Shown one piece after another: positions 36,501 to 48,899 of a DNA stretch of 64,000 nucleotides. Source of the DNA: Diphasiastrum complanatum (taxonomy: Eukaryota; Streptophyta; Lycopodiopsida; Lycopodiales; Lycopodiaceae); contig CM055112.1 of assembly GCA_029204225.1 (NCBI GenBank), positions 28,359,746-28,423,745 of the forward strand. Direction: 5' to 3'. The translations under genes and the position numbers were made by a program. The notes under the pieces are model-generated. The model had not been told where the DNA came from. It saw only the letters and a list, made by a program, of their open reading frames with translations, and did not search any database. How positions within the stretch are numbered: the first letter of the stretch is position 1; each line of letters begins with the position of its first letter.

Positions 36501-37480
36501 GCAGTATAGATTGATCTATGTAAATCATTGTAAGAAAGTAAGGTGGAGAATATGTCCTTTTGATATGTCATGTGAGAACTTGCCCCACTATCAATCCACC
36601 AAGAATCATTGGTGTTGCTCTTGGATGATGGTGGTTTGTTGGAAACCATCAAGGATGACTCTTCATCCTCCTCCTCCTCCTGATGTGCAATGTTGCTTTG
36701 TTTGCTCTCTTGTGCCTCCTTCTTCTTGAGACATTATGATGCAAAATGTCCTTTCTTTCCACAAAAAACATTTGTACTTGGACTTGTCTTTGATCTTGCC
36801 CTTTGAGCTTGAAGCCTCATCCTCCTCCTTGGTCTCCTTGAAGTGCTTCTTCTTGCTTTTGAATGAGAAATTAGCTTTCTCATCACCATCCTACATAGAA
36901 ATAGCATTCATTCTTGCATTGGTATGCAACATCCTACACTCTTTAGCTACTAATACACTCTGTAGCTTTTCTATAGTAGGCAAAGTGTCTTGGATTGCAA
37001 AGCTTTGGACCAAATTTGTAAAGCCACTCCCTAGACCATTGAGGACAATCTGAACAAGCTCACTATCTTGAATCTTCTCTCCAATGGAAGCTAACTCCCT
37101 ATTAAGAGACTTGATTCTTAGCACATAATCTTGTGCACTCTCATCACTCCTCTTCATGCTTTGTAGAATCTGATTCCTAAGCATGAGAACCCTCAAAGTG
37201 TTACTAGACTCATAGATGGATTTTAAAGATTCCCAAGCCTCTTTAGCACTCTTACATGATGATACTTCCCTTAAAAGATCATTGCTTACATTCATCTTAA
37301 TACAGTGAAGTGCAAGCCTAGACCTCTTCTTGTATCTCACTAATTCCTGTGCACCTAGAGGTTCATCTTCATCATCTATTAGAAACTCATAAAGATCCTA
37401 GAGCACCATTAGTGACTCTATCCTCACTTTCCAAATAGAATAATTGGTAGAATTTAACCTCTCACTAGCTTCTAGAAGGT
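33529..37480 (-). pseudogene. gag-pol of the nested Copia element
   Basis: Reading downward: UBN2-type gag (37340-36891), zinc knuckle CFFCGKKGHFAS with a frameshift and stop near 36755, protease with WIDSGASSHMTY (36590), pre-integrase WHKRLGHPNYKAM and CEACSLSKAHKLP, integrase core (HSDVHSF, FIDDYSRFCWMYLL, LRSDNGGEY), RT with the intact LYVDDIILSG near 34535, and RNase H (ITRPDLSYSVGKLSQFMQSP to IIYCDNQSTQSIATNPTFHA). RT alone is open for 469 codons. Only a few stops and frameshifts break the polyprotein, so this is the youngest-looking element here, though not autonomous as written. Confidence 0.9.
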
Positions 37481-38101
37481 AGGCTCCCACTGATCCCATC
37501 TTACTGGCAAGATTCTACACACAAGATATAGATTTGTTTGGACCTGAAACTCACAAAGGTTTCACTCAAATGTTGACTTCTAATCCAACAGATGGATTTG
37601 TAATCACAGTTCTATCACTCCCTCACAAAGCTGGAATGAAGATAAGATGAGATGAAAACTACTCTTTAGCAAATCTTGCCAATCTTGGCTATTCTTGGAC
37701 AAAAACTGACTCTATCTCTCTCATTCACTTTGATGTACTTTCAAGACCTGGTTTCCACTTTAAGAAGGTCTGAAATCAGCATAGACTAATTAGTTTTCAT
37801 GAAACAAATTCAAAACTAATCAATGGCAAGTGATCTTGGTAGCTTATCCTAGGATTTGCACCAAAAATTACATCAAATTGACACTAGATAAATTTTCTAT
37901 GATCCAATGAATATGGGTTACTGAATGCTGGTTCAGAGATGCCCACACGTGTGAACAGTATGGATTTTGATCCTGAAAAATTCTGGGATCAAATCTCCTC
38001 ACCAAAACCTGGATACCAGCTCGCCCTTCCAATACAGCTTTTTGCACCAAAACCTGCTAAAACTGGATTAGATTCAAACACAGATCAACGGCCTTGTACT
38101 T

Positions 38102-38114
38102 GACTCTGATACCA
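38102..38114 (-). promoter_or_regulatory. tRNA-iMet primer-binding site of nested Copia
   Basis: The minus strand reads TGGTATCAGAGTC directly after the 5' LTR, matching the initiator-Met tRNA 3' end. Confidence 0.9.
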
Positions 38115-38804
38115 TGTGAAAAGTACAGTACTAATGACCATAAATGGATCTTTGAATGATCCACAAGGTGATTGTATGCTTGTTAAACAATCTATTAGAA
38201 ACTAGTCATTAGAAAACAAGATCTAGTTTAGCAGCTTGATAGGAAACAAGTAGAGACAATCAAAGCATTGATCAATTAGTATAATCCAACTCCACAGGTG
38301 TGGAAATAAGGCTGTAGTATGGCCTGTAGACAGTGTTTACAAAGTGCCAAATCTGGGTTTCATTGGAAATCAAGAGTAATCACCATACAATGAGAGGAAA
38401 CTCGAGTTTCTCCTTGAGGCTCCAAAAAGTTTCTATCTTCTCACTATGGAGAATGGGAATACATAGTAAAACACACTTCCTTTGCTAAGTTAGGTGAAAA
38501 TCCAGCATGTAATAAGAAATTAGATTCCACTTTCTTGCCCTAATGTGAAAACCCTAGCCTAGATCCAAGAGTCATGCTTGGTAGATGCATGGTAGGTACA
38601 AATCTCATCATAAATCATGGTCTAGATCCTACAAAGTAGGAATCACTACCAAATGGACACAACCACTCCTCTTGACTCGTGGTAACCTACTTTAGGTGTG
38701 TATGTACAAGTGGCACTTTGGCCATTCAAGTAACCAACAAACAATATTGACAAAATGTACAATATTCTACATGGCTAGATTTTCAATGCAGGCAATTTTT
38801 CACA
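38115..38804 (-). repeat. 5' LTR of the nested Copia element
   Basis: 690 bp, the same ends as the partner LTR at 32878-33567. It is followed by target duplication GTAGT. Confidence 0.95.
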
Positions 38805-41274
38805 GTAGTGACCTCCAAGAAACCAACAACGACCTCTTTCACTTCAGTGTACTTAAACGAGCGATCGTCATTGAATGACCCCATAGTTTAAACCCGTATG
38901 GAATATCCGCGATGTAGAGAGTGTAAGGTCTTCCTTTTACAAATTTGGTTATCTCTCTTGCATCACATTGTTGTATTGTATAAAAACATGGAAGACCCTC
39001 AACAGACTTGGGAATAAACGTTTCTTTGAGATCATCATCAATGTTTAAGTCTCCAATATGTTATAAATCTCTGCGTTTTTTCTCGGTTTTGAAGGTGAGT
39101 TCTAAATTGTTCTGGAAGCTGTCCACTCTTTTTATCTTCAAAACTCTGTGAAAAATAGAAGTACACTTATGCTAATCATGACATTCAAATGTGAAGTTTG
39201 TTACTAGTGACATGAACTTATGCTAAGCATGAATGTTAATAAGAAAAAACAATAATATCAAAGAAAATAAATGATAATAGAAATACACTTATGCTAAGCA
39301 TGAATTATAATCTTAAAACCATTTATCTACAGGAGATGTTAAGATATTAGAAATACACTTATGCTATGCATGGGTCTCTCAAATGCTCTCAAATGCTAAA
39401 CTTGTACTTAAAAGTTGAATAATGATGTCAAAAATAACAATTTAAAAAATAGTTAAGAATAAACACCCATGCTTAGCATAAACAATCTTTGCAAATCGGT
39501 AATTTAAAATTAAAATTTGTTAGAGAGCCTTATCATATCCTTGAATAAAATAAGAAATCTTTGGAGCTCCTCATCTTTTGAGTTGTTTGGGTACAGCCTA
39601 TGGCATTCCTCCCAATCCTTGCAGTTGAGGCTCTTTAGCATAGCCTCTTGCACTTTTATGAAAAGCTTGTGTTTGTGATAAAATACAATATTTAGATTTA
39701 AGATTTTGCACATGAGTCAATTTTTTTTAAAAAAAAACACATTTGAAATTCTTTTCCCATCTCAGCAAGACTGAGCTGTCCGTCAACAACCTTTGAAAAG
39801 ACACTCACAACAACATCCTTTGAGAGGATGCTTTGTATATTTTTCCATTCTGATATCCCCATATCCTGTGGTATCGGGACAAGTGGATTTTTTTTTTTGT
39901 GGACGACGACTCTTTTGGAAGCTGTCCTTTTATTTTAAATCTGTCCAACTTGTCAAAACTTTTATCGATAAGGTCCCAAATCTAGAACAAAAAAACATTT
40001 TTAAAAGAAATTTTTAATTTGATTTAAAAACAATGTCGAACAAAAGAACAATGCCACTAAGAAGAAACAAAACTTACCTGCCTCTTTCGGAAGGCCAACT
40101 GAAAAAAATTATCATATTTCGTCAAAGAGGAGCCTGGATTTTTTTCATTGAAGGGTAGCCCAGTCTCCTGTGCACAAATGCACTTCAATTGAATATTTGT
40201 TTTGTCCCCTTCTTTGTGAAGTCTCATGTACTCCTTATGAAAAAATCTGACTCGTTGAATAATGGTCATGTTCAATCTGTAGTCCTGGTTGATATTATGG
40301 TCCCAGACAAGGAGCTTGGCTTTCTCAACAGTCAGCTCGACAAATACTATAGCACTAACTTGTCTAAAAGATTGTACATAAGGATACTCAATAAAGAGCT
40401 CCTTTCTAGCTTGCAAGCTATGAATTTCGCCCAAAACAAAAAAATTGTAAGTATCTATACACTGAATATCAAAATCTGCCACTGTCGTACAGTCAACAAA
40501 GTCAACAAAGACAATAAAATGAGTAACAATGGCTTGGGTATGGTCCTTAAATTTTATTTTTAAATTATGTACATGGGAAGAATTGGGCTCCCTAACTTCC
40601 ATGGGCCTGTCACTGGTGGCTGGGTCAATGGGAGGCCTCTCACATTGTTCAATATCAAGAATGAAAGTGGTGGCTTGGATTTTTTTGGATTCATGAAGAT
40701 TCTTGCAACATCCCTACTGGTTGGCTCAAGATTGATTCTTGCCTCAGGTAGATTTAAGCTAGAAGCCTAGGGCTGGGGTTGGGGCTGGTGTTGGGGTTTC
40801 TTCTTGGAGATGGGATGTAAACCCCCGAGTCATGGATTTTAAGCCCTTAAGAGTCATGGATTCAAAGCCTCTTGATTTTGGAGGGGAGGAGGCATCTTGA
40901 GTTTTCTCCAAAGCACTTCTTTTTCTCTTTGGAGTAGACATTAGGCATGTTCCAGTAGTGGAATCAGGTGTCTCGGTGTCTTTTTGACTGGAGGAAGTCA
41001 AACTCTTGCGAGACGATAATGATCTCACAGATTTTTTAAGAGAAGGGTCCTCTTTTTTCTCAAGAATCACAATGTTAGTAAAACCATCATTCTCATATGC
41101 AACTGCTACCTTCCAAAGCACGTGTCCTTGTGCTTTGAAGGTAGACAGCCCTTTGCCAGAAGTATCAGCAGTCCAAAGGAAGAGGTCAGTGAGTTTTTGG
41201 CTCTCTCAACCCTTGGTAAAGTAAAATAGGTGCTTAGTCATGTCTACTTTTTCAAGATTCGAAGACTGAGCCAT
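38805..41274 (-). pseudogene. Beta-class DNA methyltransferase-like gene, 5' part
   Basis: Several exons read downward. A Ser/Lys-rich N-terminal exon starts at ATG 41274 (MAQSSNLEKVDMTKHLFYF) with a TGA at 41208. A globular exon ends at 40078 with donor GTAAGT (DHTQAIVTHFIVFVDF, LAFRKRQ). An exon from 39981 reads VPIPQDMGISEWKNIQSIL and SKVVDGQLSLAEMGKEF after an A11 homopolymer frameshift. An exon near 39660-39520 reads LNCKDWEECHRLYP. The exon 39138-38805 holds IADIPYG at 38893-38913, the place of catalytic motif IV (D/N/S-P-P-Y/W). It runs into the Copia insertion and continues in frame at 32877. The P-to-I change, stops and frameshifts argue it was dead or dying. Confidence 0.7.
39148..39480. 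repeat. Repeats of palindromic CTTATGCTAAGCAT in an intron
   Basis: The word TACACTTATGCT or ACTTATGCT followed by AAGCATG or a close variant is at about 39166, 39217, 39288 and 39358, with an inverted copy CATGCTTAGCATA at 39468. The pitch of the later copies is 70 bp. ATGCTNAGCAT is self-complementary. It lies in an intron of the methyltransferase relic. Confidence 0.85.
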
Positions 41275-41354
41275 TTGAATATCTGAAAAACAAAACAAGA
41301 AAATATGACAAAAGACACAAAACTTAAAACGACAAATCCTAACAAAAATATTCA

Positions 41355-41606
41355 CTCACATGCTGAGGACCTATGTTGAGCATAGGTTTGCTTTGGACTT
41401 ATGCTGAGCATCAGTCGAGAGCAAACCTATGCTCAACATAGGTTCCCACTCTTGACCTATGCTGAGCATAAGACAGGAGCGACAAACCTATGCTCAGCAT
41501 AGGTCCGCTCTCAACTTATTTTGAGCATAGGTTGAGAGTGGACTTATGTTGAGCATAGGTTTGCTCTCGACAAACATAAGTTGAGAGCAAACCTATGCTC
41601 AATACT
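41355..41606. repeat. Dense palindrome array upstream of methyltransferase relic
   Basis: At least eight copies of CTATG(C/T)T(C/G)A(A/G)CATAG lie within 250 bp in both orientations, many flanked by GAGAGCAAAC or its complement. Several full copies read ACCTATGCTCAGCATAGGT, a 19-base palindrome. The array starts about 80 bp upstream of the relic's ATG. Confidence 0.9.
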
Positions 41607-41609
41607 TCT

Positions 41610-42936
<1,327 letters not shown>

Positions 42937-43368
42937 CCCCAGAAGGTAGATATGCGAAGGGAAAAATTGTGAAAATTGTTAACTAGTTACATTGTTTTAT
43001 TTGGCAATATTGGCCTCCAAAGTGAAATTTCGACTTAGAGTTAGTTTCATAAATGTCAATAAGGCTCTAAATAGTGTTACTACTATTTTTAACAAGTAGC
43101 TAAGTGGATGAGGTCAATTTTGGACCCATTCTAAAGGAATTTTGGTACATTGCATTTGGACTAGTTTTTCTAGGTTGTTGGTTAAGTACCTAGAAGTTGC
43201 CATTTTAGGGCATACAGTGAAGAATAGGGCCAAATGATATTATGGTTGTTATAAATAGCTGTACTTGCATGGAGAACATTATCATTTGTTGATCATTCAT
43301 GTGGAGATCGTCCTCTCTCATGTCGAGCACATCCTTAATATCATTCAATGAAAAATATGGCAGGCTAT

Positions 43369-43984
43369 TCATATGGTATACAGGAATGCAAGCAGTGTCT
43401 TGCTTTTATCGTGTTCTTCTACACCTGATGTAGAAGATATTACCATCGACCGTGACAGAGCAGGGTCATACATCGAAGCCAGCCTAGCCTCTTCCTCATC
43501 ACCCAATACTTCGTCTTCTAAATTTTTGTCCACATCGACAATACATCTCTGAGTAGATGTTCTACTTGAAGAACCAACACCAATTGCTCTGGAAGATTGG
43601 CCTTCATCAGGTATTAAGACAGATATGAAGAAAACAAAAGCTATGCCCTCAGCTATAAACCTGCATGATCTCCTATGGGATTCACAATATTGTACCACTT
43701 TCAGGCTCTCGTCAAGCCTGGTAAACTTCCTATCATGCTTGTGCTTGGCTTCAGGCTGGCCAACTATCAGTTCATGGAAATGAATAAACTTCAGGCCATC
43801 AATAACAAGAGATAATTCTAGGATGCTAATCCAAAACTTTTCGAATAATTCCAATAGGTGAGACTTGTGCTCAAGCACAAATCTATCCACATCAAATTTA
43901 AGTCAAAAAAGAGACGAAAAGTACTCATCCCTGTCTAGAACACCAGCGTCAGAGAGGAACTTATGCAACTTGTCAGATTCCATA
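43369..43984 (-). pseudogene. Unknown ORF divergent from the H3-like ORF
   Basis: From an ATG near 43984 the minus strand reads MESDKLHKFLSDAGVLDRDE, meets one stop after SSLF, then continues open for 173 codons from 43890: helical and charged (DRFVLEHKSHLLELFEKFW), then Ser-rich, then an acidic stretch with DEEEARLASMYDPALSR, ending at 43369. I do not recognise the family. It is divergent from the H3-like ORF at 44805 with an ~820-bp shared upstream region, so the two could have been co-regulated or parts of one mobile element. Confidence 0.35.
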
Positions 43985-44357
43985 TCAGAAATGACAGAGA
44001 ACACTGGATACTAGACGATATCACAGGCACGCAACGGTTAGTTGGAAAAAAAAAAAAACAATAGCATCGCGTTGTAGTGATATTGGACAGTCGAAACAAA
44101 TATCCAATATCGCAGGCACGCGAGGGAGTGCTAGCAAATAAAATCAAAAGCGGTAGACTCGCGTGGTTGCGATATTGCCTTCAAGATTTCCGAATAGCAA
44201 AACGTTTTATGACAGTGTTTAGCCCTTATATAGATCCCGCAGATTCATCGCAGCCATTCGAAAATCACTGTTAGATACGCGACACTTCTAAGATACGTCA
44301 ATTTCTGTAATGTGTGTGAAGCATTTATGTGCAATGTCGGCCAAATCCCATAGGTGA

Positions 44358-44517
44358 CATGTGTGTGGTTGAAAATCGGACACGTGTATCTGCACGTATG
44401 GAGTAATCATTAATAAAACACACGAATCAGAAATTGGCATGTGTGTGGTTGAAAATCGGACACGTATATTTGCACATGTGGAGCAATCATTAATAGGACA
44501 CACCATTCAGAAATTGG
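44358..44517. repeat. 80-bp tandem duplication with ACGTG elements
   Basis: Two copies start CATGTGTGTGGTTGAAAATC at 44358 and 44438. They contain GACACGTGTAT or GACACGTATAT; an ACGTGG follows at 44519. ACGT-core motifs are plant bZIP-binding elements. They lie 50-200 bp upstream of the TATA box. Confidence 0.85.
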
Positions 44518-44561
44518 CACGTGGTGGCGTCTCTTCATTTAATGCATAAAAAATCTCTCTC

Positions 44562-44569
44562 TATATAAG
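44562..44569 (+). promoter_or_regulatory. TATA box of the H3-like ORF
   Basis: CTCTCTATATAAGCAGAG is a textbook plant TATA context, about 240 bp upstream of the ATG at 44805. Together with the ACGTG repeats it suggests the H3-like ORF had its own promoter. Confidence 0.6.
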
Positions 44570-44804
44570 CAGAGACCACGATTAAAAAACATTTGATTAT
44601 CAAATTTGTGAGTCGTTCCTTGCTCTCTGTCACCCAAACAAGATATCGGAGCCGCACAACCTTCTACATTGTTTCTGAGAGGCTTGGTCCCTGCTCGTGC
44701 CCCTGCGATATTGGAATCTCTTGGGCTGATATCGGAGCCACGCGAGGATCTACATACGATTAATTCATCTATGACCTAGTCGTGTGTCTACGATATCGGA
44801 AGGA

Positions 44805-45564
44805 ATGGAAAAGACTAAACAGACCGCGCGTCCAAAATCTACTGTCCCGTCTGTTGGTCAACCTACATCATCCTTGCATCTTGCAGCTGCTCGACCCGTG
44901 CTAGGGGGACTGGCAGAAAACCCCGCCCATGGCTCAGAGATATTAGGAGTTGTAGAAATCCACCAACCTTCTGATACGGAAAGCTCACTTCAACAGAATA
45001 GTGAGGGATGTGACGAGATCTTTATCCGTGGATGTGAGATGGTGTGTGACTGCCATTGAAGCTTTGCATGCAGCCTATGAAGATTATCAAATTAGGTTTT
45101 TTGAGGACACTATGCTTGTTGTTGTACATGCAAAGCGGGTGACTATTATGCCCAAAGATATGGAGCTTGTGTTCAGGCTGAGGAATTAGTACGAGCAGGT
45201 GTTCAAGGCACCTCCACCTCCCCGACCCGCTCCTAGGGTTAGACCCCCTTATCAGAGAAAAAGAAAGCAGTCAAGGCCAGTGAGGTCAGGAACCAGGGCC
45301 TAAAAAAGCCAAATCAAGCTAGTTGAAGACCAACCAACTCATGATCAAGCTGGGTTGTCTAGGGTGGAAGCTGAAAAATCCCCCTCTCCTCCACCTCCGC
45401 CTAAAAGAAGATTAGTACTATCAGATGAGACCGAGCAGATGATAGGCCAGACCCAATTGATTCTTGCTACACTGAAAGTTCAAGAGGGTCTTCCTGTCAC
45501 TCCTGGTCTAAATTTTTTACCTCCAGAATATAGACAAACACTGTTGATGTACGTTATAGATTAA
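44805..45564 (+). pseudogene. Histone H3-like ORF with Pro-rich C-terminal extension
   Basis: ATG at 44805 gives MEKTKQTARPKST, close to the H3 tail start ARTKQTARKST. After a frameshift near 44895 a short frame reads GRKPRPWLRDIR (H3: ...RPGTVALREIR). After another near 44955 the rest is in one frame: KSTNLLIRKAHFNRIVRDVT (H3 helix alpha-N), VDVRWCVTAIEALHAAYEDY (helix 2) and RFFEDTMLVVVHAKRVTIMP then KDMELVFRLRN (helix 3). A TAG follows at 45187, but the frame stays readable through a Pro/Arg-rich basic stretch, a TAA at 45301 and a terminal helix to TAA 45562. TNLLI, RW, AYEDY and KD-MEL recall CENH3; loop 1 has canonical H3 length. No intron. It is a decayed H3 variant of unknown type, not a canonical H3. 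Confidence 0.75.
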
Positions 45565-47185
45565 TACAACATTCAACAAGATTGAACCATTGTGCTACAA
45601 TATTATCTATTGATCCTCTTGATTTCAAGCATTGTGTGACAGATCCAAGCAATGCATTGGCGTGAGAGAAATACAATTCTCCCATGAATAGCGTCTCGCT
45701 TACTAGCGGACTTCTTGGATCTGCTGATCCTCTTACAAAATTGTCTCGCTCACAAGCGGACCTATATTCTGTATATTTTTTGTCTCTCTTTTTTATGCAT
45801 CAAGTAGAATGTATATTGTTCGCGAACTTTTTCGTGTCGCATTGAGTAACTTCCTTGATCAGACAAATTAAACATCTATAACTAATCATGGATTACAAGA
45901 GTGGCGGATTAGCCATGTCCTAAAGCACTTCTGCTGATGTCATTATATCGGATCAAATATTGATCTTGTTGGACCTTTGTGGAGCACGAATGATTTTGTG
46001 TTGCGAACAATTTCGTGTCTTGTGTTGCAAAATTGTTTGTGAACATTTTTGCTTCGTCTGTCTTTTCTGTCAAATTTAGGGTTGAAAGCTAGCAAAGCTT
46101 TGGCAATTGAAATGTTTTGTATCTTCAATATTTCCACATGGAAAACCGGGCTAATATTGAAGCTTAAGTTTGCAATAACTAAAAAACCGGCATGTAAAAC
46201 CATTTTTATTAGATAAAAATTGGCACAAATTTGCCTTAGAATTGGGTCCCAGCCCGTTCTAAATGAGGCTAGAGAAAAGTTTGCGGCCTTAGAAATGGCC
46301 TATGATAATGTTTTATGGCTTTGTTTTTGCCAGTTGTAAAAATAGTCGTGCTAAAATCTTACCATGTACAAAGTTGGTTTTACTAATATATGGTTACCTA
46401 GTGCATTTTTAGGCAAACCGTGTTGTCGTTGGAGCCCTAGTCATGAATGCCAAAATAGTCAACTTCAGTCAAAGAGCCATCAAAGAAAAATATTTATCGG
46501 GCAAAACCCAAGCTGTGAGTTATGGGCAATACTAAAAACTTGCAAAAACTCTAACGGGTAAAATTGGGCAAACTACAAGAAACTGGCAAAATACGCAAAT
46601 CAGTCGGTAATCCCAAAAAACCAAAAGCCAAGGGCCGACGGGCCGTACCTACTACAAAGAAAAGAAAAATCAAATCTTTATATACTAAAAGAATTTGATT
46701 TCCAAGCAGCTCACGCTGCGTGAGCCCCGCCCCCATCGCGATGCCCCATGCCCCCTCCCCCCCGTGCATCATGCTTTCCTGCCCCCCACTCCCCCTTCTC
46801 GTGCTTTCCTGGCAGCTCACGCTGTGACAGGCCCCACCCCTTCCTGCTCTCTGACATTCAAATTGCCCGCTTTGATGCTCTTGCTATTTCTGTGTGCTAC
46901 TACCACAGTTGGCATCGCTGCATAGTGTAAAGAGTGTGTGCTTCTTGCATCCGAAGACTACACTCTTGTGTTTCTTAAGCCATTTTGGTGTTAATATTCG
47001 AAGGCACCGGCTGGGTTTTGATCGAGTGCGTGAGAGGATCGGGTTGAAAGTAAAAACTTGGGTTGTGAAAGGAATGACCAGCGGGGTGTGTGGTGTGGGG
47101 GTTTCTTCATCGAAGATGTTATGTGAGCATGATGTAGCACTAGAAGCTAGGATCGAACATCGCACATCGGCAGGATAGTAGACAG
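45565..47185. other. Intergenic DNA; possible Helitron-like end at 46676
   Basis: No coding family is recognised. At 46676-46726 the sequence TCTTTATATACTAAAAGAAT followed by the hairpin GCTCACGCTGCGTGAGC resembles the 5' end of plant Helitrons; no 3' end was found. The part near 46730-46860 is unusually C-rich. Confidence 0.25.
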
Positions 47186-47269
47186 TGAGTGACTAAAGGG
47201 GAGGAAGAGTGGGGAAGTTTAAAATGTTTGCCTGCCCAACTGGGCGGCCACAATTCGCTAAACCTCCCA

Positions 47270-48890
<1,621 letters not shown>

Positions 48891-48899
48891 AATCTGGCC

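Larger units (their letters stand above)
32878..38804 (-). mobile_element. Nearly complete Ty1/copia retrotransposon
   Basis: 5927 bp, with 690-bp LTRs at 32878-33567 and 38115-38804, both starting TGTGAAAA and ending CACA. The 5-bp target duplication GTAGT is at 32873-32877 and 38805-38809. On the minus strand the primer site TGGTATCAGAGTC follows the 5' LTR (38114 downward), and a polypurine tract GAGGAGGAG precedes the 3' LTR (33568-33576). By eye the LTRs differ at about 28 sites (about 4%), so insertion is neither very recent nor ancient. It interrupts an exon of the methyltransferase-like gene, with both genes on the same strand. Confidence 0.95.
44017..44800. repeat. Scattered GATATC-GGAGCCACGCGAGG motif
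   Basis: Related words occur at about 44017 (GATATCACAGGCACGCAACG), 44107 (AATATCGCAGGCACGCGAGG), 44642 (GATATCGGAGCCGCAC) and 44728 (GATATCGGAGCCACGCGAGG), with shorter GATATCGG/GATATTG copies at about 44169, 44706 and 44790. They cluster in the intergenic region and leader of the H3-like ORF. Confidence 0.6.

Noticed and set aside
40189-40563. 124-codon plus-strand ORF
   Set aside because: It lies antisense to a methyltransferase-relic exon that has a clear splice donor. It shows no family resemblance.
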